DNA of 64,000 nucleotides from Symsagittifera roscoffensis (Eukaryota; Xenacoelomorpha; Acoela; Convolutidae): positions 59,298,754-59,362,753 of the forward strand of contig NC_087065.1 in the NCBI RefSeq assembly GCF_963678635.1, given 5' to 3'. Position numbers and translations under genes: made by a program. This document shows positions 1 through 10,842 of this stretch, one piece after another; position 1 is the first letter of the stretch; the number at the start of each line of letters is the position of its first letter. The notes beneath the pieces were generated by a model. That model did not search any database. It had not been told where the DNA came from and was given only the letters and a program-made list of their open reading frames with translations.

Positions 1-1626
1 GGTAATCTCTTGAAGAGGGAGATTGTTTCATTGTTCTTTCTAACCACAGAGTTGCTTAATTTTAATATTCAGAACAAAAACAACTAAAATTTCCGAAGGG
101 AAGAAGCATAGTAGGATAATTTTAGCTTGTTGGTTGGCAGGACTGTCCTGCAAACTAACACCTTTTTAAACCTAGGAGAAAAAGTTTTAAATCAGGGCAT
201 TGATGTTGGAAGTCAGAAAAAAGGTTTTATCTTGAGTCATATCCTCAAAAAGCAGATTAGTGAAAGAATTTGGAAGGCTATAGTAGTGTAGTATGATGCC
301 ATTTATATGCTGCAGTGAGTCGATATGACGTGGATAAAATAATTTCGTGCATTTTCTAAATTCTGCTCAATGACACTGTACCAATTTTACGAACATTGCG
401 AGATTCACTGGGGACATTGACCGGGCTGTCCGGGGAGTATGTGACATTCGATCAGAATCAGCGAAAATGCAGTTTGGGCGATTTCGAATTGTTCAGCTAA
501 CCTTCCGAATTGACAGTTTTAAGAGATAAGTGACGTTATTGGGACGATTAGTAAAACGGTGAACGTCAAGATATTCTGGTAATTTGTGTAATTTTAAAAT
601 TTCGAATTGGGAAGTCGCACTTCCGAGAAACGGCAAAAACCGCCATTTTGCAAGAAAACCAGAAAAAATCAGAACAACAATAGTTGCGACGAAGATAACT
701 ACGAGAAAATAGAATATCGGAATCGAAGAAAACAGCAGAGTTAGCAGAGACCGTTCCGAGTTGCAACGATTGTGCCGCTACAATCGTTGCAAAGCCGTTC
801 ACAACAACGGTGAAGGGTGGGAAAGCAGCCCTCCGGAAGGAAGATAAGGTTGTTATTTCCCCGGATTCAAGAATGGAGATGATGATTTTTATCTACTGAA
901 CAAAAACAATAATAATATAATAAGTAGTAGTAGCCCTGTTTTTATGAGTGACCTCGTGGTCTGGGGATACTGAGACCCAGCCATGAGCTCACTAATTTTG
1001 CATGTAATTAAGTTAATTTGAGCATTCTGGTCGAAGCCGGAGAACAGTAACGTTTTTGTCGACCCGATGTTAGAAAGACCACCAAAAGAACTGGCTTTGG
1101 TAGAGACGGTGGAAAACGTATAGAGCTCTGTTTAGACGTTGGCCAGTCGTCTTAGAACCTAGCTTTTTTTCCCGTCGATATGTACTTCCGGGCGAATGTT
1201 ACAAGTAGATCCTAAATTAATGTTTGGGAGAAAAAACCTTGAGTAAGAACTTAAAACTTATTCCACGAGTCCTTTTATTGGACTGCCACATTTTTTTTTC
1301 AAGGACAACTTTCTGAAATCTGACTTAAGTGTTCCTTCAACTACATCATATGTTAGAACAAATTCTTTGCATAATGTTCTTGAAAATTTTTTCATATTTG
1401 GTCGTCTTATCGAAAAATTTTTCAATTAGTATGCTTAAATGTCGCTGGGTAATACTAATTGTTTTGTTCAACAATGTTCCATGAACCGGTGATTTGGGTA
1501 GTCTAGTATTATATAGGCTGCTTCTAAACTCATCGAGCTTCTTCCAGCCTAGCTTCTCTTTCTATCCAGGGGCTTGCCCTTACCCTCGATGATTTTGAAC
1601 AAGGCGTCTGAATCCACCTTTGCGGA
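1..1626. other. Non-coding stretch, no gene recognised
   Basis: No reading frame here has recognisable protein similarity. The longest frame (566-802, minus) has no motif and looks incidental. The last ~130 bases (about 1500-1626) continue, on the minus strand, the region downstream of the PLE reverse transcriptase and may be a decayed linker to a missing endonuclease. Confidence 0.6.
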
Positions 1627-2529
1627 TCAAATTTCAGGGTACTGATTTGTCAGCCATTGCGCCCTATTAGTTTCCATAGCCTTATGAAATTGCTCCCAGC
1701 TGGATGTACTCCTAAAAACCCTGTGTACAGTGCCTTGGATAACACTACGCTTACACTGAGTTGGGGGCGCAGCTTCTATAGTTCAGTATAGTCCCTGTAT
1801 CTGTTGGTTTTTGATACCAACTGCAAGTTACACGCCTACCCTGCGATAAATTTATGTTCAAATCCAGGAACGGCAAATTCCCCTCCAAATTAGTTTTCTC
1901 TAGAGTGAACTGCAAATTTGGATGAAGAGAATTGGCGGTATCCAGAAGACAACTCGGCTCCCCTCTGACTGTTCCAACAATGTCATCCACATACCTGAGG
2001 AACAATTTCACCTGGGGAGTATCCTTCTCCTTGCTCTTAGCTCGGCAGCAGCTTTCACAGTACCAGACTATCTCGGTTATTGATGCGCATTCGTCATCGG
2101 ATATTTTTCCGCATTTTAGATGATACCAGTTTCGGCAACTCTCGCATTCAACCCCCTTGATCTATATGTGACTTTCCTGCTGCAACATGGGCACAAGCCG
2201 TTTTTGTCATCAATTTGCTGTACCTCCGTTCCCACCGGTATTTCTTGTCTTAGGGCAAACTCGTACTCTTTCAGCCATAAATTTGCCAAAATTACAGCGA
2301 GGGACGCGCCCATTGCTAAACCATTAACTTTTACATAGCATGAATCATTACACATGAAATATACTTTGCTGACCGCCATATTCAAACGCCTTTTCATGGT
2401 TGCTCTTTGAATTTAAGGAGGAGACTCCTGGTTGTACAGCTTCTGTAAAGCAATTTCAATTGCCTCCTTCAGGGGAACATTGGTGTACAAACTTTTCACA
2501 TTAAAATATTTTATGATTTCATCCGGATC
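1627..2529 (-). pseudogene. PLE reverse transcriptase, C-terminal part, unit 1 (broken)
   Basis: Minus-strand remains of a Penelope-like reverse transcriptase. In order along the gene are the helix-loop with DGLAMGASLAVILANLWLKE-like motif B (codons near 2250-2310, here NGLAMG), a cysteine-rich insertion, the catalytic YVDD of motif C near 1980-1990, and the conserved WYQKPTDTG strand near 1800. The frame ends in TGA at 1627-1629. It is broken by a frameshift at the C-run 2152-2156 inside the cysteine-rich insertion, by further frame changes near 2010 and 1750, and by a 987-bp deletion at 2529/2530 that removed motif A and the fingers. Dead copy; unit 2 shows what was lost. Confidence 0.85.
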
Positions 2530-2762
2530 AAAAAGTCCGGTATTAGATTGTTTTTCAGACTTTTTTAAAGAAAACTTCAATCTATGTACAGATACTTGAA
2601 CTTTTTAAAAGAATTTTAAATAGTCTAACACAGTTTTCCAAGTAAATTTTCTTTTTAAAGTTTGTCTGAGCTAAACAGCAGGCAAAAGTACTGTGGTCAT
2701 TGTTTTGCAGGCTACGAGTAATGAAACTCACAAGGCACAAAACAAAACAAATCACACACTTC
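2530..2762 (-). other. PLE spacer between ORF1 and reverse transcriptase, unit 1
   Basis: Collinear with 14113-14345 of unit 2. Non-coding on both strands as far as I can see; it follows the ORF1 stop on the minus strand. The left edge is the deletion breakpoint (GGATC/AAAAAG, with TC microhomology). Confidence 0.6.
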
Positions 2763-3401
2763 TCACCCCTGTCTTTGAAGCGCAGACACTTCCTCTGCCT
2801 TCAGCTTCTGCTCACGTCTTGCTTTCGCCTTCCTCCTTGTTTGTGTTGGTCTCTGTTGTTTGCCCCTGATATTGCCAATCAGCTCTGACAGCCTTTCTTT
2901 GTGTGCCACTACCAATCGCAGAGATTTCAGCTCCAATTCAGCACTCTGGCGCAGCTTTAAATATTCCATGAGCTGCTCCGGGTCGCTTTGCTTGCTCTTG
3001 GAGAGTAGCCGTTTTGTAGCTAAAACAATGAGCACTCCTGTGCCACGAAGTTGACTAAACAAGTCGGGCGTTCCTTCCCTTCTGCAGTAAACGATCGCCA
3101 ATATCTGCTGCTTCTTCGACTTCAAATAGTATGTCAGCTCCTCGGCACCGGCTGGGCGATAACTGTTTGTTCTGTGGCTGTTAATGGCGTTGTTCACCAC
3201 GTCGTGCCACACAACCACTTTTTTCTACTTCAGTGGACTGTCTTCCAGTAATCGTCGGAGGTTCTTGCTTTGGTTCAGCAAGTTGTTATTAAGGGATAGG
3301 CCAGGAATTGCTGTAACAAGGCTCTCGTATTGCTTTTTCTCACATGTGTTAAGGGCGTTGATGCTGTGGAACAGGGAGCTAGCTGCTACAATTTGAAACA
3401 T
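2763..3401 (-). pseudogene. PLE-associated ORF1, unit 1, with premature stop
   Basis: Minus-strand frame from ATG at 3399-3401 to a stop at 2763, collinear with the intact 212-codon frame of unit 2. Codon 59 (3225-3227) is TAG here and GAG in unit 2, so the protein is cut before its conserved-looking VVWHDVVNNAIN segment. Otherwise the two copies are nearly identical. Function unknown; see the unit 2 entry. Confidence 0.75.
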
Positions 3402-3570
3402 TTCGGTAATTCAAATAAAAATTGGCCATATTTTATGTATCGATAAAAAAAACACTATAAAAATTCCCTATACGTTGATGAAAATCATTAAAAGTTTTTT
3501 TTACTGGCCCTTTAATGGGAAAACAGTTAGAATTTTAAGCTCTTCGTTTTTTGGTTTTATCACGAATATA

Positions 3571-3619
3571 CAAGTAAAATTGAAGAAATTTTTGCTAAAA
3601 ATTTCTTCAATTTTACTTG
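3571..3619. repeat. Perfect 23-bp inverted repeat, 3-nt loop
   Basis: 3571-3593 and 3597-3619 are exact reverse complements around GCT. The structure lies between the minus-strand ORF1 and the plus-strand endonuclease fragment, at the head-to-head junction of two PLE pieces. The equivalent in unit 2 (about 15155-15203) has lost perfect pairing through a substitution and a 1-nt loss. It could be a recombination scar from inverted PLE insertion or a foldback left by template switching. Confidence 0.85.
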
Positions 3620-3670
3620 AAAATTTTTTTCAATTGCTTCACATTGAAGAAATTTTCCTCTCACCAGCCA

Positions 3671-4066
3671 ATGCTGATGGTGCAATATAGAGGTAACCAG
3701 AGCCAATATTTTGCTGACAGGTTACGAAAATTAACTAACGTTCAAGTGGTTTTCACCACAAAAAAACTAGAATCATGTTTACCATCACTGAAGTCAGCAT
3801 TTTCTAATGGCCTCAAGTCAAGAGTGGTTTATAAAGTGTCATGTAGTGGATGCACTTCCACCTATGTCGGACAAACTGTTCGACATTTGACCACTAGAAT
3901 TGAGGAACATAAGAAAGCAGACTCACCGGTAGGCCTCCACCTTCAGCAATGCCAACTTGAGGGAAATAGCGCAGATCTTAGTTGGGAAATTATAGATGAG
4001 TCAAACAACCAAACAAAATTGCTAACACTAGAGGCAAAACAAATCAGAAAGAGAAACCGGTCTTGA
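3671..4066 (+). pseudogene. PLE GIY-YIG endonuclease, 5'-truncated, unit 1
   Basis: Plus-strand frame of about 131 codons with the PLE endonuclease layout: the VQYRGNQSQ lead-in, a VVYKVSCSGC block (first GIY-YIG strand plus the CxxC typical of PLE endonucleases), then TYVGQT and HLTTRIEEH with the conserved Arg/His region. The family nicks DNA to prime reverse transcription. The reverse transcriptase that should precede it in the same orientation is absent; upstream sequence is the palindrome and an inverted ORF1. It is therefore a 5'-truncated inverted fragment, an arrangement known for PLEs. The frame is open to TGA at 4064-4066. Confidence 0.88.
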
Positions 4067-4450
4067 ACACGCGCGATGAGTTTAGGAGCAGGGAGTTAAC
4101 ACTGAAAATTTAGTCCCAAAATATTTTTGGTTTTTTTATTTAAAACGTACATGTCTAAATCGAAATTATGACTCAGAAACTTCCAGACAAATTGATTTAC
4201 AAATGTTTAATTAATTTTAGAGGTTAAAAATATTTTAATCTTAATAGTATTTAAGAGGTCAACTGTGATTGGCTAATTTTCTATTATGATGGTTAAAAAC
4301 CAAATTTTATGTGATTCAATATAAATAACATTTGTAAATTGATGTTTTATCGTCATTTAGATTAGTTTATTATAAAAATTCTGACGATGCACATAGTTGC
4401 AAAAACGTTTGAAATTTACTTTTTAGCAAAAAAATTTCTTTAGCTTCTCT
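4067..4450 (+). mobile_element. PLE 3' UTR, unit 1
   Basis: Non-coding tail after the endonuclease. A diverged homologue lies at 7150-7480 (same order of words, e.g. ATGTCTAAAT, GTTTAATTAATT, TGTAAATTGATGTT, GATGCACATA), so this is the family's 3' region. It ends where an older minus-strand PLE begins. Confidence 0.7.
4371..4420 (+). ncRNA. Hammerhead-ribozyme-like motif, inactive-looking copy
   Basis: CTGACGA (4381-4387) matches the hammerhead core CUGANGA and is followed by a short stem-loop (GCA/TGC) and a self-complementary AACGTT. The second core box reads AAAA instead of GAAA, so the catalytic G12 is lost here. The unit 2 copy keeps GAAA. PLEs are known to carry hammerheads of this minimal type in their terminal regions; the match here is by eye. 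Confidence 0.4.
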
Positions 4451-4479
4451 TTCCTGTTATGTATCGTACGTAGTGTTTA

Positions 4480-6710
4480 CAGTTATATTTCGTTGTTCGA
4501 CCTCTCTATAACTTCTCAACCAATTTGTGCGCTATTTCCTCATGAGTATGCATTGTTGAAAAGGGAGGCCTACCGCTGAGTCTGCTTTATTATGCTCCTC
4601 AATTTTTGTTTTAAAATGCCGAACAGTTGACCAAATTAGTTGAAGGTATTTTCACTACAAGACACTTTATAAACCACCCTTGAATTGAAGTCTGTAAAAA
4701 GTTCTGATTTTAGCGATGCTAAACGCCCTTGTAGTTTTCCTGAGGTAAAAATTATTTGAACGTTGTCTAAACTTCGTAACTTGCGTTTAATTGTTTGGCT
4801 TTAGTTACCTCTAATATGAATAATCCATTTTAGGATCTTCAAAGTTTAGGGTGATTGAATTGAAGAACTCCTAGTTTTGTACAGGGCCTATCCCCCATGA
4901 TTACGCGCAGGACGTCTGCTGCCAAATGTGCGGTCCATTTTTTAGGTTGCTAATTTGTCGGTCGTTCCGCCCAATCAATTTTCATTTTCCTCTATCTTGA
5001 GATTTTCCTAAAACTCTACATACAGGGCCGTTGAGAATCTTACGCCTGTATCAAATGAGGCAGGGCTCCTGTAGGTCAATATAGTCCCATCATATGTTAC
5101 TTTTTGATAATCATTGCAGCTTACCATCTTATCTTGCAATAAATTATTTTCAGTAGCAGGAACGGCAACTTCCCGTCTGGAAAACTGTACTCTAGATTGA
5201 GCTGTCGATTTGCAAAAAAAATGTTTGGCGACATCAAAAAATCGAACGGCATTTTAACTGTACTATCAAAGTCATCTTCATGTGACATTGTTGGTACAAT
5301 AAAGTTTAGTACATTAAACTTTAGTTAGGTAAGTTAGGTAAAAATCTATTTGTATAGTATGCTTCCCAATGTTCTCAACGCGGCTACAAAGTTTTTTCTG
5401 CTTTACATTAAGCTCAAGCCTTTCTTGTCATTCAGTGGCTTTAGCTCGAACCCCGCCGCTTTTTCCTCTTTCAATGCCATTTTAAACTTTTTCAGCCGTA
5501 AATTAGCAATAATGACAGATAGGTAAGCTCCCATTGCTACACCATCAATTGGAACACAACTTGAATCATTATACATGAAATATACTTTGCACAACGCAAA
5601 AAAAAATAAAAAAATTTTCATTGCAGATTTTTGAAGTCCACGAAGAGAATTCTGACTGTTGACGTTAATAGATACTATTGTTTCACCCGGACTTAGAGCA
5701 CTGTTTTGAAATTCTCTGGGATCTTTAGTGATGTTTTCGATATTGGCGCAACCTATGCTATCAAAACTCTTTTACAAACATTTTATTATGGTTTTCATAG
5801 GAGCTGCCCAGAATTATTGGAACTGGTCGCAAGGGTGTCTCAGCCTTGTTTTCCTTAGGTATACCGTACAGTTGGGTGATTCGCCCACCTGTTAGCCTCA
5901 TCTTAGAATACCAATGATCTTTGATGTCGTTTCTTTTGTTAATTACAAGTAATTTGCTCTTGAACTTCTTCTCATTATTGAGTATACCCTCAACAGTTGT
6001 TGCAACTTTTTTCTAAACTTGAGCAGAAGACAACAAAGATTCTTTTTTTTTCAAGTTTTTTTCTCGTTACGCAAAAATTAGTTCCCTAAATAGCCCCTTA
6101 ACTGGTCCCAGATTTAAGTGTAATGATTGATTGCAACCAGCAACCAATTGTCTTTTTCGATTGTTCTCATTTTCTCAACCACTTTATCTCTTGTGGTTTG
6201 CTATACTTCACAAAAAAAATCAGCCAATTGGTTTTAGTTTTTATTGAGAAGAAAACTTCAGGATCAGCCTAAAAGGGCTTATCGATAAAGTTGTCTCTAA
6301 TTGGATGCTTCGGACTCCTTGACAGCAAATCATGTACCCATCTCCGCAACTCTATACTACTATAATATAACTATAATACAACGTCCCTCAACTGATCAGT
6401 TTTTCTCACACCAAGACCTTTATTTTGTCTCTCGGACACTTTTTCTAATTCTTGCTAATAGTTTTGTGATTTTGTCTTGCCACATCACCAGTTTTTACTT
6501 CTTCAATGGATTTCTATCCATCAATCGACAAAATTGTTGTCCTGTTTCAGCAAATTACTGTTGAGAAAGAGGCCAGGATTTGCTGCTAGAAAACGGTGGT
6601 TATATTTTGACAGCTTCTGCTAAGCGTGTCAGTGCTGTGAAACAGCAAGTAGCTGCTACAATATCAAAAATTTTGTCACTCAAAAATCAACTGGTCTTTT
6701 TCTACGTATC
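4480..6710 (-). pseudogene. Older, diverged PLE (minus strand), unit 1
   Basis: A second PLE lineage, decayed but collinear with the younger one when read on the minus strand. ORF1 remnants lie at about 6480-6700 and the reverse-transcriptase N-terminal region at 6290-6350 and 5850-6000. Motif B (DGVAMGAYLSVIIANLRLKK, within 5403-5621) follows, then C-terminal reverse transcriptase at about 4960-5170 and an endonuclease relic at about 4530-4830. It has many stops and frameshifts and no long frame. Its endonuclease end abuts the plus-strand 3' UTR of the younger PLE fragment. Confidence 0.7.
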
Positions 6711-6759
6711 GATTGAATAATATTTTTCTAATGATTATTTTATATATTAAGAAACGCTA

Positions 6760-7150
6760 ATGTTTGAAAAACTGGCTCATTACCAAGAAAACATGTGGCT
6801 CATCGCTTTTTATTTTTTTTGAAATTTTACAAAAAAAAAACGAACTGAACTATGATTTATGCATAGTCAAGATGCTTACAACATAGTATTCTAAATTAAA
6901 TTTAAACATCAATACAAAAAATACTTACCAAATTTAACAAAAATTGGGCTTCTTTTTCTTCAGGATAAAGCCTTAGCTAACAACAATTGACTTCCTAAAT
7001 TAATCAATTAGATTATAACTCATTGAAACTCCCAAATCAATTGAAAGAGTTTTAAATGAATTGCCTGGAAGTATTCAAGTCAATTTTTCGATGCCGGACA
7101 AAAAAAATCAAAACTTATGTGTCTATTGTTTCCTAAGTTTTATTAGTAAA
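6760..7150. other. Segment present only in unit 1
   Basis: Unit 2 joins AAACGCT directly to GCATCCTGA (about 18290), while unit 1 has about 390 bp between these words. No terminal repeats or target duplication flank it, so a deletion in unit 2 is more likely than an insertion here. No gene seen. Confidence 0.6.
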
Positions 7151-7480
7151 AATTGCATCCTGAATTTTATTTGGTTTCTTTTTATTCAAAAACCTATATG
7201 TCTAAATTGAGTTTGTGACTCAGAAACCTCCAAACAACTCGACTAAGAATTGTTTAATTAATTCAAATTGTTGAACGTTATTTTATTCTACTTCATAAAA
7301 CTTAGAAGTCAACGGTGGTTGGTTTTTTTAACAATGTAGTTTCATACCAAAATTTGTGTAAATTTTTTAAATCAATAACTGTAAATTGATGTTAACGTTT
7401 GTCAAAAACTAATCGTCATAGAGATTTTTTTTGTGAAAATCTTGTCGATGCACATAATGGTAATACCGGAAAATTTAAAT
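7150..7480 (+). mobile_element. Inverted 3' UTR of the older PLE, unit 1
   Basis: Diverged homologue of 4067-4450, in plus orientation upstream of the minus-strand older PLE. The younger PLE shows the same arrangement (minus-strand body preceded by an inverted 3' piece), so both lineages inserted with an inverted 3' fragment at the 5' side. It ends in a degenerate version of the hammerhead-like motif (GTCGATGCACATA at about 7444). Confidence 0.6.
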
Positions 7481-8263
7481 GAATTAGAACAACTGCTTTT
7501 TAAGCATTCCTTTCAAAAATTTGACATGGGTTTATGTTGGATTGCAAGAAATTTCGTCTGCTTGCTATGAATATATTGACTGAAAATATTTTTGACTTCA
7601 CTTTTTTTTTTGAACTTCGATGTGTTTCTAATTTTTTGTTGTCCGTTTTTTTCTGCCTGAAAAACTAAAACATTTAACTTTAATTTTTAGCATTCAGTTT
7701 CAATAAAAAAAGTTTCAAATCGTTTCGGTAAAATAAAAAATTCCAGCTGACTCGAAACGTTGGTCAAGTTTTCATTCTTGGTGGACAGCAAATTGTCATC
7801 GTTGAACTTTACGAGCTAACATTACATTCTGAAATTTTTTTACATTCAAATCTGTGAGTCAATTGAGCGAAAATTATTGGTTCCAGTAATCATTTACTTT
7901 GCAGACTATACTTGTTATTGAATTTTTTTTCAAACTGGCAAAAGCTCTAGTATGAGCAGCTCATAGATTTTGCCTTCTCTTCTGACAGTATGAGTAGCTA
8001 ATCAATTTTGCCTTCTCGATACAAAATACCTGACTGATTTAATTTCAACACTTCTACTAACCTGCTCACCACCTTCTAGCTATTTTTCTAAATCTTTCTA
8101 GGGAATACACTCTGCACAGCTCGTGGCCAAATATTGCACTGTATGGCCGAAATAAACAGATAAACTGAAAACAATTTTTACTGTGCCACAATAATGTTAC
8201 AGAAAATGTTGATGTTTGGAAGAAAATTTTCTCTTTGACTCCAAATTACCGCAGGACAATCAG
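7481..8263. other. Intergenic, no gene seen, unit 1
   Basis: AT-rich, stop-filled in all frames. The only notable word is CTGACTCGAAACGTTGGTC near 7747, which resembles the 3' half of a minimal hammerhead but has no stem II. Confidence 0.5.
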
Positions 8264-8412
8264 TATTTTTCAACGATACTGGAGGTATTTTTCAACCCTG
8301 TTGGAGGTATGTTTGGCTCGTGCTCAACCGTGCTGGAGTAAAATTACGATCGTGTTCTAGATATATTTCGACCGTGCTCGGCCCTGCTGGAGGTATAATT
8401 AGAAATTGTGCT
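8264..8412. repeat. Imperfect CTGGAGGTAT minisatellite, unit 1
   Basis: Several degenerate repeats built on (A/C)CTGGAGGTAT followed by TTTTTC(A/G)AC. Unit 2 has a contracted version (19358-19402) with only two repeats, so the array changed length after the duplication. Confidence 0.6.
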
Positions 8413-8894
8413 TGAACCAAACACCTGTTTCGACTATTTATTTCGGCCGAGCACTGACGAAGGCTCAGTTTTAAAAGTCGAAGCATAAAGTGAGGAAAAA
8501 GATTGGGCAGCAACCTCGATTCGTGATCAATTTTGCCAGCTTGCATCAACATACAATCAGTTTCTAAACGGTTGCAGTCGACATAGTGCTTGAAAACAGT
8601 ACTGAGGACGCTGCAACCTTGGACTGACCCATTGCAAATCAGCTCTCTAAATTCACGGGAGCGCTAGCAAGCAAAGGTTCAGCTACAGCCACAGCAGCGG
8701 GACAAGTAGTTAAAAGTATGCAAAAACTTTGACTTGTATGCCCGGGTTGGAGTCCCACCGTTAAATATCGTTTTTTAAATGGTATCACAACGATCGCCAT
8801 TTTCCACCACTAATTCATGTATAAATCAGAGTTTTCACATAGCTAAACCTGCAATATTTCAGAGCTATTTCAATAAATATTCCGTAGAAAATCA

Positions 8895-8950
8895 GCACAG
8901 AAGTAGCATACAGGTCTATAAATCTGAAAGTTGTGAGATCGATCCACAAG
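8895..8950 (+). mobile_element. tRNA-like SINE head (candidate), unit 1
   Basis: A-box-like GTAGCATACAGG (8903-8914) is followed about 25 nt later by a B-box-like GAGATCGATCC (8935-8945), a spacing compatible with a pol III internal promoter. The same words recur in the better SINE at 40045-40122. No cloverleaf acceptor stem was recognised. A second B-box-like word, GGGTTGGAGTCCC at 8743-8755, may be a further relic. Confidence 0.35.
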
Positions 8951-9490
8951 AGCTCACTCTTTTTACTCATTTTGATAAAAATTTAATAGCTGTTTTATCG
9001 CTGAAAGTTAGCCAAGTTAGCGATAATCTATCGATAAAAATTACTATGGTGACAATGAACATCGATAATTCATTGATGGCTATCTCTGTTTTTGTTGTCG
9101 CTAATTTTCAATCTGATTTCAACGCGGGTATCCTGATAAATTAAAGGTCGATTAAAATCGTTGATCATTGCTCCTAACTTAGCAGGGATGTCGTGCAAAA
9201 AGAAGAAAATCAAACTCAGCAAACCAAAAAAATCAAAAAACAAAATCGTTTTTCCTGGTTTAGCACTCAAACGCTTATTCTTCAATGGGCAAGGATTTGA
9301 CTTCATAATATGTTTCAAAGTATGCAACCATTTGAAACTATTCTTGCTGTTTAGATTTTCAATCAATTAACTTGGTTTACTTTGTCTCGTTCAGTCTGAT
9401 GAAAACTAGATTTAAATAGTTTGATTCGTGTAAAGTAAAAAACACGATATAAATTTTGATATTCTGCACCAAAGGAAACATATGAAGTGG

Positions 9491-9848
9491 AAATTTGTTA
9501 TTGAAGCTGAATTTTGTTGATGAATATTATTGAAGTTATGATGTTAAACTCGACCGAAATGACGATAAGTTTTTGCCGATAAACTCTCTCGAGCGAAATG
9601 ACGATAAGTTTTTGCCGATAAATTCTCTCGTCTAATTCAAACATTCCACTTCATTTTTTTGATTTACGGAGATTAGGCGCACATTTTGGCGCCCCTTGTG
9701 GGGCGCCAAAAATTGCGCCTAGTCTCTGTAAATCAAAAATATGCTAAAAACATGTTAAAATCGGCAAAAACTTATCGTCATTTCGGTCGAGTTTAACATC
9801 ATAACTTCAATAATATTCATCACCAATATTCAGCTTCAAAAACAAATT
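9491..9848. mobile_element. Foldback element with GC-rich central palindrome, unit 1
   Basis: Left arm 9491-9584 and right arm 9761-9848 are imperfect reverse complements (for example GACGATAAGTTTTTGCCGAT against ATCGGCAAAAACTTATCGTC). A second nested palindrome, 9661-9735, centres on GGCGCC/GGCGCC around CTTGTGG in otherwise AT-rich DNA. The left arm also holds a 46-bp direct duplication of the CGAAATGACGATAAG block. No coding capacity; resembles a foldback MITE. Confidence 0.8.
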
Positions 9849-9990
9849 GGCGCAAGCTAGCCACAAGAACCGGTCGGTAATGCCCTGAGAAAAATTGCTC
9901 CTTTTTAGCGGTCAGCCTTAATTAAAATCGGAATTAGAATCAAAAAACAGTTAAAATAGGATACAACCCCCTATTTTAGTATATTAATAC

Positions 9991-10061
9991 ATGGGCAGGT
10001 TGGGGACTCCAACCTACGTCAATTGTCGGTACGTTAGCTTAGGCCACTCGGCCAACTGTGC
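9991..10061 (-). mobile_element. tRNA-derived SINE head, unit 1
   Basis: On the minus strand there is an A box TTGGCCGAGTGGCCTAAGC (10037-10055) and, about 25 nt on, a B box GGTTGGAGTCCCC (10002-10014), in the order and spacing of a tRNA gene and closest in style to tRNA-Leu/Ser. An acceptor stem is not convincing, so this is a tRNA-derived repeat rather than a functional tRNA. The same sequence sits at 21000-21070 in unit 2. Confidence 0.6.
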
Positions 10062-10593
10062 TTATTTTATATGCATTTATACTCTTGTTTTATATTTACG
10101 TTGCAACACCAAAGGAAACACATGAAGTGGCATATTTCGCTTCCACAAAAGCATTATTCAGAATAGTTAACAAGTGTGGACTCAATTAGGAAAAATTTTA
10201 GCTGGATTATTTTGCTGCATTTTAAACGCGCTTATGAAAAAGTGTAATTTTAATTGCCTTAATCAACTCTAATTGAGCAATGTAAATTCCTGTAAAATCA
10301 TAAAATTGATCACAAGTAAAATATGTTTTTACGTTTGGGCTCGCTCACGAAATTAAAAAAATTTGATGGCGTCAAACAAAAGTTAATTAAAATGTCTAAA
10401 TTGTTCGCAATAAAAAAAAATCACCCCAAGCATGCACATTCTGTCTTTTTCCTCAAAACTCGGAACAAATATTGTCTGCACCTTTGTAAAACTATGTAAC
10501 GCCTGAAGAAATTTGTCTAAATCATTGTAGAAGATTACAATAACGAGGATTCTGGGTTTGCAATATGTGCAAAGTTTGTTCGGGCTAAATTTT
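10062..10593. other. Intergenic, no gene seen, unit 1
   Basis: Contains a second copy of the word CACCAAAGGAAACA(C/T)ATGAAGTGG (about 10108) that also lies just left of the foldback element (about 9467-9490). The two could be ends of a larger element enclosing the foldback and the SINE head. The empty site of the unit 2 insertion (AAACGCGC) is at about 10224-10231. Confidence 0.5.
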
Positions 10594-10842
10594 TACTTAA
10601 ACTTAGCTTAGAGTTTTTATGGCGCCGTTATTGTAATTTATTTATTTGTTTCTTTGAGTCGGTAAATTTTAGTTTTTGTACTTAAACTTAGCTTTGAGTT
10701 TTTATGGCGCCGTTATTGTAATTTATTTATTTGTTTCTTTGAGTCGGTAAATTTTAGTTTTTGTACTTAAACTTAGCTTTGAGTTTTTATGGCGCCGTTA
10801 TTGTAATTTATTCATTTGTTTCTTTGAGTCGGTAAAGTTTTA
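10594..10842. repeat. 86-bp tandem repeat, three copies, unit 1
   Basis: The block beginning ACTTAAACTTAGCTT and running through TATGGCGCCGTTATTGTAAT starts at 10594, 10680 and 10765. Unit 2 has two copies, so copy number changed after the segmental duplication. Confidence 0.9.

Noticed and set aside
7744-7770. Second hammerhead (CTGACTCGAAACGTTGGTC)
   Set aside because: GAAAC and GGTC fit a minimal stem III, but only CTC separates CTGA from GAAA, so the core lacks the GA and stem II.
8779-9144. 121-codon plus-strand frame
   Set aside because: Overlaps the SINE-like sequence, is broken in unit 2, and has no motif.
9991-10061. Functional tRNA-Leu or tRNA-Ser gene
   Set aside because: A and B boxes are good, but acceptor and anticodon stems do not pair convincingly and the sequence sits in a repeat; called a SINE head instead.
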